Assembly: GCF_026013415.1 (NCBI RefSeq)
Contig: NZ_JAPDOK010000002.1
Coordinates: 682,001-746,000, forward strand
DNA: 64,000 nucleotides
Source of the DNA: Sphingomonas caeni
GTDB lineage: Bacteria > Pseudomonadota > Alphaproteobacteria > Sphingomonadales > Sphingomonadaceae
Reading direction: 5' to 3'
Positions 8,732-18,648 of the stretch are shown here, piece by piece; positions within the stretch are counted from its first letter, which is position 1, and every line of letters begins with the position of its first letter. A program made the translations under genes and the position numbers. The notes under the pieces are model-generated. The model searched no databases, was not told the origin of the DNA, and saw only the letters and a list, made by a program, of their open reading frames with translations.

Positions 8732-9790
8732 ATGCCGGAATCGAAGCCGATCATCCCCGTCATCCTGTCGGGCGGATCGGGGACGCGACTCTGGCCGGTG
8801 TCGCGGCCCGAACGGCCCAAGCAATTGCTCGCGCTGACCGCAGAGGAGACGATGCTCCAGCTGACCGCGCGGCGGACCGGCGGGGACGAACGCTTCGCGG
8901 CGCCGATCGTGGTGGCCAATGCCGCGCATGCCGATATGGTCGAGGAACAGCTGGGCGAGATCGCGCACGACGCGCAGGCGCTGATCCTCGAGCCCGTGGG
9001 GCGCAACACCGCCCCCGCGATCGCGCTCGCCGCGTTGGCGGCGGGGGGCGGGAGCGATCCGCTGCTGGTGATGCCGTCGGACCATGTCATCGCCGATCCC
9101 GAGGCCTTCCGCCGCGCGATCCATGCGGCGCTGCCGATGGTCGAGGCGGGGTGGCTGGTGACCTTCGGGATCACGCCCGAAAGCCCCGAGACGGGATATG
9201 GCTGGATCAAGGTGGGCGAGAGCGTGGCGCCGGGGGTGAATCGGGTCGCGCGCTTCGTCGAGAAGCCGCCGCTCGAAGCGGCCGAGGCGATGCTGGCCTC
9301 GGGCGACCATGCGTGGAACGGGGGAATCTTCCTGTTCCGCGCGGATGTGTTCCTGGAGGCGCTGGGCGAGCACGCGCCGGCGATGCTGGCCGCGGTGCGC
9401 GCGGCGATGGCGGGCGCCCGCCGCGAGGGCGCGCGCATCCATCCCGATGCGGAGGCCTTTGCCGCCTCGCCGTCGGATTCGATCGATTATGCGGTGATGG
9501 AGAAGGCCGAGAAGGTCGCGGTGGTGCCCGTCGCGATGGGCTGGAGCGATGTCGGCAGCTGGGACGCGCTCCACGCGATCAGCGACTGCGACGCCGCGAG
9601 CAATGCCTGCACGGGCGATGTGGTGCTGCTCGAATCGGTCAACAGCCTCGTCCATAGCGGCGCGGGCAAGCGCGTCGCGGTGCTGGGGGTATCAGACCTG
9701 ATCGTCGTCGCGCATGGCGACGACATCCTGGTGGTGCCGCGCGGGCGCAGCCAGGACGTCAAGAAGCTGATCGATGCCATGAAACGTTGA
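8732..9790 (+). CDS. manC: Mannose-1-phosphate guanylyltransferase
   Basis: 352 residues. The ATG at 8732 is chosen over an in-frame TTG at 8705 because AGGAGG lies at 8716-8721, ten bases upstream. The nucleotidyltransferase signature is VILSGGSGTRLWPVSRPERPKQ at the N-terminus (shown in part), with EPVGRNTAPAIALAA and FVEKPP further on. It makes GDP-mannose from mannose-1-phosphate and GTP for exopolysaccharide. The ~110-residue phosphomannose isomerase domain of bifunctional AlgA/XanB enzymes is absent, so it should be transferase only. It is divergent from the sugar transferase operon, consistent with a shared polysaccharide role. Confidence 0.9.
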   Translation: MPESKPIIPVILSGGSGTRLWPVSRPERPKQLLALTAEETMLQLTARRTGGDERFAAPIVVANAAHADMVEEQLGEIAHDAQALILEPVGRNTAPAIALAALAAGGGSDPLLVMPSDHVIADPEAFRRAIHAALPMVEAGWLVTFGITPESPETGYGWIKVGESVAPGVNRVARFVEKPPLEAAEAMLASGDHAWNGGIFLFRADVFLEALGEHAPAMLAAVRAAMAGARREGARIHPDAEAFAASPSDSIDYAVMEKAEKVAVVPVAMGWSDVGSWDALHAISDCDAASNACTGDVVLLESVNSLVHSGAGKRVAVLGVSDLIVVAHGDDILVVPRGRSQDVKKLIDAMKR

Positions 9791-10958
9791 GCGCCTGAAG
9801 CCGGGCGTGAACCGCCGCCATGTGCCGCTCGGCGGCGGCGCGGGTGGCGGGGCCGGCTTCCTCGCGCTTCCTGGCGCTGTCGGGCTTGAAGCCGGTGTCG
9901 GGCGCCTTGGCATCGCGGCCCGAGGCGGCGTCGAGCAGGGCGCGCTCCCCGGGCGCCGGGTCGATCCCGAAATGGGGGAGGATGCGGGTGAGCATCGCAT
10001 CCGGAAGCTCACGATAATCGACCGCCAGCCCGCCGCCCAACTCCCATTGATCGGTCACCGCCGAGCAGGTCCGTGCGAGCACGCGGGCGATGTAATCGAC
10101 GTCGGGCAGGCTCATCTCCGCCTCGGTGAAGCCGAAGATCTGGGGCGGGAGCACGCCGGGTGCGGTCTGGGTGCCGCGCATCCGCTCCTGCGAGACGAGC
10201 ACCTCGACCGGCTCGCGGTAGAGGAAAATCCAGGGCACGTCGGGGAAGGCCTGACGGAACAGGGGCAAAGCGAGCGTGTGCCAGCTGTCGAGCTTGATGA
10301 AATAGCGTTGCGAGGTGCCGCTGCGGTCGCGGCCGAGCGCGGCGACCACCGCGCGGAGCGCGTCGATATGGAGTTCATTCGAAACGCCCTGCGCCAGCAG
10401 CGGCAGCTGGACGATCATGTCGAGCATGTCTGCCTCCGACACGACGATCGTGCCGGGCAGCGCGGCGAGCATCTGCGACACCAGGGTCGAGCCGCAACGC
10501 GACATGTGGAAGATGAAGCCGTCGGGCTGGAGCGCGCCCTCGCGATCGGCCTGGATGAAGTCGCCGAACTGGGTGCGGTAACGGAAGAGCTGGTTGAACG
10601 GGCGCATGCCGGCGCGGTTGCGCGTGTCGGCGAAGAAGGGCTCGGCGAGCGGCGCGGCGGCATAATGATACCAGTCGATCGCGAACCCCGCCTCGATCGC
10701 GCAGCGCGCGGGCAGCCATTGGCGCGGCGGCCATGCGGCGCCCGATTGCGGCGGCGGCGCGAAGCCGTGGATCGCGAGCGGATCGGGCCGCGCGCCGGCG
10801 AGATCGGCCGGGGTGAGCGCGATGCCGCGCGCATTGGCCCACTCGATTCCCTTTGCGATAAAGGCTTCCGGGTCGCGCAGCTCGGCGAGCATCTGTTGCG
10901 CGGCGGGATCGGCCATCACCGCGGCGCGGAAGACGTCGAGCAGGGGCAAGTCGGTCAT
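9759..10958 (-). CDS. Sulfotransferase with Nif11-like N-terminal domain
   Basis: 399 residues from the ATG at 10956-10958. The 5'-phosphosulfate-binding loop is FIFHMSRCGSTLVSQ (148-162), and a 3'-phosphate region is suggested by FLYREPVEVLVSQERMRGTQ, placing it in the broad PAPS-dependent sulfotransferase family. The acceptor is unknown. Residues ~1-60 (LLDVFRAAVMADPAAQQML, then DPEAFIAKGIEWANARGIAL) read like a Nif11 leader-type helical domain, known mainly as the leader of some RiPP precursors. Its 3' end overlaps the convergent manC by 32 bp. The divergent neighbour is an Asp/Asn hydroxylase. The sulfotransferase call is solid; the Nif11 call is by eye. Confidence 0.8.
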   Translation of the reverse strand: MTDLPLLDVFRAAVMADPAAQQMLAELRDPEAFIAKGIEWANARGIALTPADLAGARPDPLAIHGFAPPPQSGAAWPPRQWLPARCAIEAGFAIDWYHYAAAPLAEPFFADTRNRAGMRPFNQLFRYRTQFGDFIQADREGALQPDGFIFHMSRCGSTLVSQMLAALPGTIVVSEADMLDMIVQLPLLAQGVSNELHIDALRAVVAALGRDRSGTSQRYFIKLDSWHTLALPLFRQAFPDVPWIFLYREPVEVLVSQERMRGTQTAPGVLPPQIFGFTEAEMSLPDVDYIARVLARTCSAVTDQWELGGGLAVDYRELPDAMLTRILPHFGIDPAPGERALLDAASGRDAKAPDTGFKPDSARKREEAGPATRAAAERHMAAVHARLQALNVSWHRSAS

Positions 10959-11063
10959 CGCCCTCCATCGCCGGGCGGCGCGCGCATTGCAATCGCGGTC
11001 GTGGCGGATAGGGTCCGGGGCATGGCGACCCACCCGGAACCTTGCGCCCGATATCCCGATCGC

Positions 11064-11621
11064 ATGCGGCTGCCGCTCGCCTTCGATCCGGCGCGGCTGG
11101 CCGGCGACCTGGCGGCGCTCGACGGGACCGATTGGGTCGCGCATTTCGTGAAGGCGAATTACGAGGGCGACTGGAGCGCGCTGCCGCTGCGCGCGCCAGC
11201 GGGGGCGACGCATCCGATCCAGATGATCTATTCGCCACCGGGGGCGACCGATTTCGTCGATACCCCGTTCCTCGAACGGACCCCCTATTTCGCCCAGGTG
11301 ATCGCGGCGTTCCACTGCCCGGTGACGAGCGTGCGGCTGATGCGGCTGACCCCGGGTTCGGTGATCAAGGAACATCGCGACAATGATCTCGCCGCCGAGG
11401 ATGGCGTCGCGCGGATCCATGTGCCGGTGGTGACCAATGACGGCGTCGCGTTCGAGCTCAACCGCGTGCCCGTGACGATGCTGCCGGGCGAGGCCTGGTA
11501 TCTCCGCCTCGCCGATCCGCACAGCGTGGCGAACCGCGGCGACGCGGACCGGGTGCATCTGGTGATCGACGTGGTGGTCGACGACTGGATGCGGGGGATG
11601 CTGGAGGGTGAGGCTTCCTAA
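11064..11621 (+). CDS. Aspartyl/asparaginyl beta-hydroxylase domain protein
   Basis: 185 residues from ATG 11064 (MRLPLAFDPARLAGDLAAL). An in-frame ATG at 11022 would add 14 residues; neither has a clear ribosome-binding site. The double-stranded beta-helix shows the iron site HRD in GSVIKEHRDND and the distal histidine and 2-oxoglutarate-binding arginine in DPHSVANRGDADRVHLVID. The family uses Fe(II) and 2-oxoglutarate to hydroxylate Asp or Asn side chains, sometimes on peptides. It is divergent from the sulfotransferase with a short shared promoter region, so the two may act on one product (inference). Confidence 0.85.
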   Translation: MRLPLAFDPARLAGDLAALDGTDWVAHFVKANYEGDWSALPLRAPAGATHPIQMIYSPPGATDFVDTPFLERTPYFAQVIAAFHCPVTSVRLMRLTPGSVIKEHRDNDLAAEDGVARIHVPVVTNDGVAFELNRVPVTMLPGEAWYLRLADPHSVANRGDADRVHLVIDVVVDDWMRGMLEGEAS

Positions 11622-11623
11622 TA

Positions 11624-11769
11624 TTCCTCCCTCGCGCAGGGGGGGAGGGGGACCGCCGCGAAGCGGTGGTGGAGGGGGTTTCACCGCGAGCATTGCGCCA
11701 GAGGATGGCGTGTTCCCCCTCCGTCAGCTTCGCTGCCACCTCCCCCGCAGGTGCCCTGCGAGGGAGGAA
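11624..11769. repeat. Inverted-end palindromic element
   Basis: The end TTCCTCCCTCGC-GCAGGG (11624-11641) is matched in reverse by CCCTGCGAGGGAGGAA (11754-11769), one or two bases differing. Inside are the hairpin CCGC-GAA-GCGG and complementary GGTGGAGGGGG-type sequences. It lies between the convergent hydroxylase and M3 peptidase genes, and has the design of 1590-1720 with a different arm sequence. Confidence 0.65.
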
Positions 11770-11778
11770 CAGAAGACC

Positions 11779-13638
11779 TCAGCCCAGCAGCGCTTCCGCC
11801 TGATCCAGCGTGTCCTTGAAGTTAGCGATCAGCGCTTGGTACGGGGCCGGGGTGGTCATATCGAGGCCCGCGCGCTTGAGGATCTCGACCGGATAGTCCG
11901 ATCCGCCCGCCTTGAGCACCGAGAGGTAATTGTCGCGCTCCTTGGGCCCGCCCTTGAGGATCGCGCGCGCGAAGAAGCCCGCGGCCGAGATGCAGGTCGC
12001 ATACTGATAGACGTAGAAGCTGTTGTAGAAGTGCGGGATATACGCCCATTCGTTGCCGTAGGCGTCTTCCATCTTCACGTTCGGGCCGTGGTAGCGCTTG
12101 AGCAGGTCGAAATAGACCTCGGTGAACTTCTTGCCCGAAAGCCCCTCGCCCGCCTCGGCCAGATCGTGCGCCTTGAGCTCGAACTCGGCGAACATCGTCT
12201 GGCGGAAGAAGGTGCCGCGGATATTCTCCATCTGCATGCCGAGGTAGAAGAGCTTCTCCTCCTTGGTCTTGGCGTTCTTGAGCATATAGGCCGCGAGCAG
12301 ATCCTCGTTCAGCGTCGAGGCGATCTCGGCGAGGAAGATCGGATAATCGGCCTTTTCATAGACCTGGCTGCTGTTCGCCAGCAGCGAGTGGAGCGCATGG
12401 CCCCATTCATGGGCATAGGTGCTCAGCCCGTCATATTTCTCGCTGAGGTTGAGCAGCAGATAGGGGTGCACGTCGTACGCGCCGGGGTTCATGTACGCCC
12501 CCGGGCGCTTGCCCTGGCGCGGCCAGGGATCCATCCATTTGGCGGCGGTGGCCTTGGCGATGCGCGCCTGATAGTCGGGGCCGAGCGGCATCACCGCGGC
12601 GAGCGTGGTGGTGCGCATCTGATCGAGCGTGAACGGCTTGTCGAGCGCGACCAGCGGCGGATAAATGTCCCAATAGCCGATATCGGGGAGCTTCAGGATC
12701 CGCCTGCGCAGCTCGAAATAGCGGTGGAGCTGGGGCAGGCCGGCATTCGCCTCGGCCACCAGCGTGCGATAGACCGCCTCGGGGATGTTGTTGCCCGACA
12801 GCGCGCTGGCGAGCGACGAGGGATATTTGCGCGCCTTGGCGTAGAAGATGTCGCCCTGAACCTTGGCATTGTAGGTCGCGCCGAATGAGTTCTGGAACTT
12901 GCCGTGCGCGGTCCAGAAGCTGTCGAAGACGAGCTTGCGGTCGTCGCGGTTGGGGGCGTCGCGATTGGCGGTATAGCCCTGCGAATCGAGCCGGACTTCC
13001 TTGCCGGTCGAGAGCTTGACCGTCGGCCAGGGGATGTCCGACGAGCGCAGCTGGCCCGAAACGTCGCCCGGCGCCTGGAGCGGATTGCCCGCGAGCGCGA
13101 GGACGCGCTCGGCATCGGCATTGAGCGTATGCTCGGCCTCGCGGATGACGTTGGCGAGCGCGAAATCGAAGCGCGTCTTGAGCGTGGCGTTCGCGGCGAC
13201 GAAGGCGTTGATCTTGTCCGCGCCGAGCGTCAGCAGCTCGGGCGAGAACCAGGCGCTCGCCTCGCCGAACGCGGTGTAGAGGTCGCCGGCCTGCGAGCCC
13301 TTTTCCTGATAGGAAGAGACGCGGACATCCTCGTCGCCCTTGAGGCTGGCATAGACATAGACGCGTGCGATCGTCTTGCCGAGATCGGACTGGAGGACGA
13401 GCGCCTCGGCGAGGACATCGGCGCTCTCGCCGAGCCGGCCCTTATATTTGGCGATTTCGGGGATGCGGGCGAGCGTCGCCTTGCGCGCCTCGTCCCAAGC
13501 GGCGTCGTTGGGGTAGATTTCGGTGAGGTCCCACAGCGCCTTGTCCCTGGCGGCGTCCTGCGCCCAGGCGGGCATCGCCGCGACGAGGCTGGTGAGCGCG
13601 GCGGCGGCGAGCGCTTCGCGGCGGGTGAGTTCGGTCAT
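11779..13638 (-). CDS. pepF: Exported M3 family oligoendopeptidase F
   Basis: 619 residues. The zinc site HEWGH is in TYAHEWGHALHSLLA, with the third ligand region FLAEIASTLNEDLL downstream; this pattern and length match PepF/oligoendopeptidase F, which cleaves short peptides. The N-terminus (MTELTRREALAAAALTSLVA, then AMPAWAQD) carries RR before a hydrophobic stretch and an Ala-X-Ala site, so it is probably a Tat or Sec signal peptide, placing the enzyme in the periplasm, whereas classical PepF is cytoplasmic. It stands alone between two repeat- or promoter-containing gaps. Confidence 0.88.
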   Translation of the reverse strand: MTELTRREALAAAALTSLVAAMPAWAQDAARDKALWDLTEIYPNDAAWDEARKATLARIPEIAKYKGRLGESADVLAEALVLQSDLGKTIARVYVYASLKGDEDVRVSSYQEKGSQAGDLYTAFGEASAWFSPELLTLGADKINAFVAANATLKTRFDFALANVIREAEHTLNADAERVLALAGNPLQAPGDVSGQLRSSDIPWPTVKLSTGKEVRLDSQGYTANRDAPNRDDRKLVFDSFWTAHGKFQNSFGATYNAKVQGDIFYAKARKYPSSLASALSGNNIPEAVYRTLVAEANAGLPQLHRYFELRRRILKLPDIGYWDIYPPLVALDKPFTLDQMRTTTLAAVMPLGPDYQARIAKATAAKWMDPWPRQGKRPGAYMNPGAYDVHPYLLLNLSEKYDGLSTYAHEWGHALHSLLANSSQVYEKADYPIFLAEIASTLNEDLLAAYMLKNAKTKEEKLFYLGMQMENIRGTFFRQTMFAEFELKAHDLAEAGEGLSGKKFTEVYFDLLKRYHGPNVKMEDAYGNEWAYIPHFYNSFYVYQYATCISAAGFFARAILKGGPKERDNYLSVLKAGGSDYPVEILKRAGLDMTTPAPYQALIANFKDTLDQAEALLG

Positions 13639-13832
13639 GATGGCTTCCCCGGATGGCGCCGATGGACTCGGCGCGGATTTGGATGGCGCAATCTGAGAGG
13701 CTTCGCCCTGAATGGGAAGTGACTTATTGACCTGAGACGCCTCGATTCAGGGACGAGTTGGTGCGCGATCGATACGCTGGCGTCGCGCGGCGCGCTGGGG
13801 CATGGTCGGCGGGTCAGGCGGGGAGAGCGGAG

Positions 13833-15050
13833 ATGGGCAGGTTCTGGCTGTTCGCGGTGGCGCTGATCTTCGCGGCGGCGGGGGCGATCGCGGTGCTGCT
13901 GTTGCAGAACGTGCAGGTCACGTCGCAGGCGAAGGATTTGTCGATCGGGACGACAATCGCGGTCGATCCCGCCGCAACGATCGCACACCAGAAGGGCGTG
14001 GCGAGCGTCGCACGGCTGACCGAGTCAATTTATCTTGGCGACGTGCTCGAGACCGGGACCGACGGGGCGATCCGCATCCAGCTTGCCGATGCCACCTTCT
14101 TCAGCCTGGGCGCGAGCGCGAGCGCGCGGGTCGACAGTTTCGTCTATGACCCCGGCCGCAATTCGAGCAGCCTGTCGGTCGCGTTCCAGCGCGGGGCGTT
14201 CCGCTTCGTCTCGGGCCGGGCGCTCCATCCCGATCCGCAAAAGCCGGTGGTGAACACGCCGGTGGCGGCGATCGGGATGCGCGGGACCGGGATCAACGGC
14301 GTGATCGGGCCCGAGGCGGAGGCGCTGTTCCGGCGGATCGATGCGAGCTTCGTGCCCGATGGCGGCGATGCGACCAGCGCGACGCTGATCCTGCTGACCG
14401 ACGGGGCGATCGATGTCGATGGATCGGGGCAGCGGATCACGCTCGATGTTCCGGGCCAGGCCCTGTTCTTCCGCCGCAAGGGCGCGCCGCCGATCGGGCC
14501 GGTGATGGTGTGGACCGCGCTGCGTACCGAGATTGCCGGGCTGGCCTCGCCGCCGGGGCTGGGCGGCGAGCCGCTGCCGCCGGCGCGGTCGCGGATGATG
14601 GTGCCGCCGCCCGAGGCCAGCCCGACGCCGCTCCAGGTGGCGCCGACGCCCACACCTTCGCCCTCGCCGAGCGCGAAGCCGTCGCCCAGGCCGAGCGTGT
14701 CGCCGAGCCCGCGGCCGACACCGACGGCAAAGCCCATGCCGACGCCATCGCCCAAGGCGACGCCGCGTCCGACGCCGCGGCCGACCTTGACGCCGCGGCC
14801 TATGCCGAGCCCCAGATTCACGCCCAAGCCGACGCCGACGCCAAGTCCGAGGTTCACGCCGCGGCCCACCCCGACGCCGCGCGTAACGCCCCGGCCGACC
14901 CCGACGCCGCGGTTCACGCCAAGGCCGACGCCCATACCGCGCTTCACCCCGCGCCCGACGCCGACACCCAGGCCGACCCTGACGCCCCGGCCGACGCGGG
15001 TTCCGCTGACCAACGTACCGCGCCCGACTCCCACGCCGGTCAAGCGCTAG
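13833..15050 (+). CDS. FecR-domain protein with proline-rich repeat tail
   Basis: 405 residues from the ATG at 13833, preceded by GGGAGAGCGGAG. Residues 4-24 are a membrane anchor or signal. A FecR domain follows (about 50-160: LGDVLETGTDGAIRIQLADA, then TPVAAIGMRGTGING). From about residue 250 to the end it is almost wholly Pro, Thr, Arg, Ser and Lys, with units such as FTPRPTPTPR repeated many times. FecR domains sense envelope signals or bind polysaccharide; no sigma factor or TonB receptor gene is adjacent, so this is not a classical FecIR pair. The tail may span the cell wall or contact peptidoglycan (inference). A winged-helix regulator follows. Confidence 0.75.
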   Translation: MGRFWLFAVALIFAAAGAIAVLLLQNVQVTSQAKDLSIGTTIAVDPAATIAHQKGVASVARLTESIYLGDVLETGTDGAIRIQLADATFFSLGASASARVDSFVYDPGRNSSSLSVAFQRGAFRFVSGRALHPDPQKPVVNTPVAAIGMRGTGINGVIGPEAEALFRRIDASFVPDGGDATSATLILLTDGAIDVDGSGQRITLDVPGQALFFRRKGAPPIGPVMVWTALRTEIAGLASPPGLGGEPLPPARSRMMVPPPEASPTPLQVAPTPTPSPSPSAKPSPRPSVSPSPRPTPTAKPMPTPSPKATPRPTPRPTLTPRPMPSPRFTPKPTPTPSPRFTPRPTPTPRVTPRPTPTPRFTPRPTPIPRFTPRPTPTPRPTLTPRPTRVPLTNVPRPTPTPVKR

Positions 15051-15094
15051 ACCTGATCGATTGCCGATAAAGAGCCGATGCCGCGGCGATACAT

Positions 15095-16687
15095 GTGACG
15101 TTCAGCCGTTGGGGCAAAGCTGATCCCCTTGTGAACGGTGCGGGAAAAATCGGGTTGGAAGGGCAGCGGATCGATCTGGGCGAGGCGGGCGAGCAGCGGC
15201 TCGGCGGGGTGCTGGTGCTGCCGTCGCTCCGGACGCTGCGGCGCGCGGACGGGGCCGAGCAGGTGATCGAGCCGCGCATGATGCAGGTGCTGATCGCGCT
15301 GGCCGAGGCAGGCGGCGGGGTGGTGACGCGCGACATGCTGACGCGGCGCTGCTGGGAGGGGCGGGTGATCGGCGAGGACGCGATCAACCGCGTCATCTCG
15401 CGCCTGCGCCGTACCGCGCAGGAGTTTTGCGGGGGCGGGTTCGAGATCGAGACGGTCACCAAGGTCGGCTATCGGCTGCTGGTCGACGGGGCGCCGCCCG
15501 CGCCGCCGGTGGAGGTGGCACCGCCGAGGCTGAACCGGCGCGCGCTGATCGGCGGCGGGGCGGCGCTGGGGATCGCGGCGGCATCGGGGCTGGCCTGGTG
15601 GGGCTCGCGCGACCGCCACGCGGTGCCTGCCGAGGTTGCGCCGTTCGTCGACCAGGGGATGGCGGCGATGCGCGAGCAGAATGACCGCAGCTATACCCGC
15701 GCGATCAATCTGCTGCGCCATGTCGTCGATGTGCGCCCCGATTATGCCGATGGCTGGGGGATGCTCGCCTGCGCCTATGTCGTCGCGGGCAAGTGGCGCG
15801 GGCCGCCCTCGTTCAGGCCGTTCGCAGCGCTTGCCCGCGCCGCGGCGGCGCGGGCGGAGCAGCTCGATCCCGGCAATGCGATGGCGCGCGCCGGGATGAC
15901 GATGCTGCTGACCCGGCAGGGCAACCAGATCGCGATGGAGCGGGCGCTGAGGGCCGCGGTCGCGGCGTATCCGCATCAGGACCTGATGCTCGGGGCGCTC
16001 GCCGGGCTGATGATGAGCGTCGGCCGGTGCCGCGAGGCGGCGCGGCTCTACGACCAGGCGCTGCTCAGCGCGCCGCCCTCGGTGGGAACGCTCTACGAGC
16101 GGGTGCAGGCCCTGTGGGCGGCAGACCGGCTTGCCGAGGCCGACCGGGCGATCGAGCAGGTCTACGCGCTCTACCCGACCGATCTCGCGGTATGGTTCAC
16201 CCGCTTCTACCTGCTGCTCCATACCGGCCGCGCGGACCAGGCGCTGGCGCAGGGGCGCAACCTGGCGGGGCGGCCGCAGGACGTGCCGCGCGAGAATATC
16301 GAGATCGTGATGGTCGTCGCCGAGGCGGCGGTGTCGCGCAAGGCGGCGGACATCGACAAGGCGCTCGCGGCCAATGTCGCGGCGGCGCATCGCGGGGCAG
16401 GGTTCGCCGAGAATGCGATGCAGTTCGCGGTGACGCTGGGTCGGATCGATACGGCGTTCGAGCTGGCCCAGGCCTATTATTTCGCGCGGGGGTTCCGGAC
16501 CGGCGAGGCGCGGTTCCCGCCGCTGCAGGGAGGCTTCACGCCGCAGAATGCGCGGCGGACGCACCTGCTGTTCATGCCCTCGACCGCGGCGATGCGGCGT
16601 GATGCGCGGTTCGATCCGATCGTCGCGGAGCTGGGGCTCAAGCGTTATTGGGACGAGGCGGGGGTGAAGCCGGATTATCTGGCTTAA
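15095..16687 (+). CDS. Winged-helix transmembrane regulator with TPR sensor region
   Basis: 530 residues. An OmpR/CadC-type DNA-binding domain occupies about residues 40-130 (PRMMQVLIALAEAGGGVVTR, then DAINRVISRLRR and TVTKVGYRLLV). One membrane helix lies near 148-168 (RRALIGGGAALGIAAASGLA) and the remaining ~350 residues are helical TPR-like repeats outside the cytoplasm. This is the ToxR/CadC one-component plan, regulating genes in response to an envelope signal. The start is uncertain: GTG at 15095 is used, and a GTG at 15131 is equally possible, neither with a good ribosome site. It lies 44 bp after the FecR-domain gene on the same strand and may sense that protein (inference). Confidence 0.75.
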   Translation: MTFSRWGKADPLVNGAGKIGLEGQRIDLGEAGEQRLGGVLVLPSLRTLRRADGAEQVIEPRMMQVLIALAEAGGGVVTRDMLTRRCWEGRVIGEDAINRVISRLRRTAQEFCGGGFEIETVTKVGYRLLVDGAPPAPPVEVAPPRLNRRALIGGGAALGIAAASGLAWWGSRDRHAVPAEVAPFVDQGMAAMREQNDRSYTRAINLLRHVVDVRPDYADGWGMLACAYVVAGKWRGPPSFRPFAALARAAAARAEQLDPGNAMARAGMTMLLTRQGNQIAMERALRAAVAAYPHQDLMLGALAGLMMSVGRCREAARLYDQALLSAPPSVGTLYERVQALWAADRLAEADRAIEQVYALYPTDLAVWFTRFYLLLHTGRADQALAQGRNLAGRPQDVPRENIEIVMVVAEAAVSRKAADIDKALAANVAAAHRGAGFAENAMQFAVTLGRIDTAFELAQAYYFARGFRTGEARFPPLQGGFTPQNARRTHLLFMPSTAAMRRDARFDPIVAELGLKRYWDEAGVKPDYLA

Positions 16688-16689
16688 AT

Positions 16690-16822
16690 CCCTCTCCCAC
16701 TGGGAGAGGGAGGGAGCCGACGAAGTCGGCGGAAGGGTGAGGGCGATCTCTCGGCTCTTGCGTCACCCTCACCCTTCCCACGCCTTCGGCGCGGGCCCCT
16801 TCCCTCTCCCAATGGGAGAGGG
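16690..16822. repeat. Paired-hairpin dispersed element
   Basis: Two hairpins of type CCCTCTCCCA-GGGAGAGGG, at 16690-16710 and 16802-16822, bracket about 90 bp containing GCCGA-CGAAG-TCGGC and complementary GGAAGGGTGAGGG and CCCTCACCCTTCC. The whole 133 bp can fold into a long imperfect hairpin. It lies between the convergent winged-helix regulator and groEL genes and could also terminate transcription. Confidence 0.65.
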
Positions 16823-16895
16823 AGAATGAAAAAGGCCGGCGGATTGCTCCGCCGGCCCCTTCCATTGGGTTCGACCGGTGGCCGAGGGTCAGGAC

Positions 16896-18557
<1,662 letters not shown>

Positions 18558-18560
18558 CTA

Positions 18561-18630
18561 GTGCTCCTGCGAAAGCAGGAGCCCAGGTTTCTGGATACTT
18601 GGCTCTGGGCTCCTGCTTCCGCAGGAGCAC
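18561..18630. repeat. REPIN-like doublet in the groES-groEL gap
   Basis: Arms 18561-18586 and 18605-18630 are inverted copies (25 of 26 bases) of a unit whose core is GCTCCTGCGAAAGCAGGAGC followed by CCAG. Each unit is itself a hairpin, and the pair is separated by 18 bp. This is the organisation of REPINs, non-autonomous mobile pairs of REP sequences. The same core flanks the GIY-YIG gene at 30933-31289 and its remnant at 36405-36547. In the mRNA it would form a strong stem-loop between groES and groEL. Confidence 0.85.
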
Positions 18631-18648
18631 CGAACCGGGGTCAGGCAA

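Noticed and set aside
14144..15043. Minus-strand frame of Gly/Val repeats opposite the FecR tail
   Set aside because: Complement of the Pro/Thr codon repeat; no start signal and the plus-strand FecR domain is convincing.
18571..18620. Simple intrinsic terminator between groES and groEL
   Set aside because: No T-run follows, and the double-unit inverted structure recurs at the GIY-YIG loci, so a REP-like origin explains it better; groEL must also be transcribed through.
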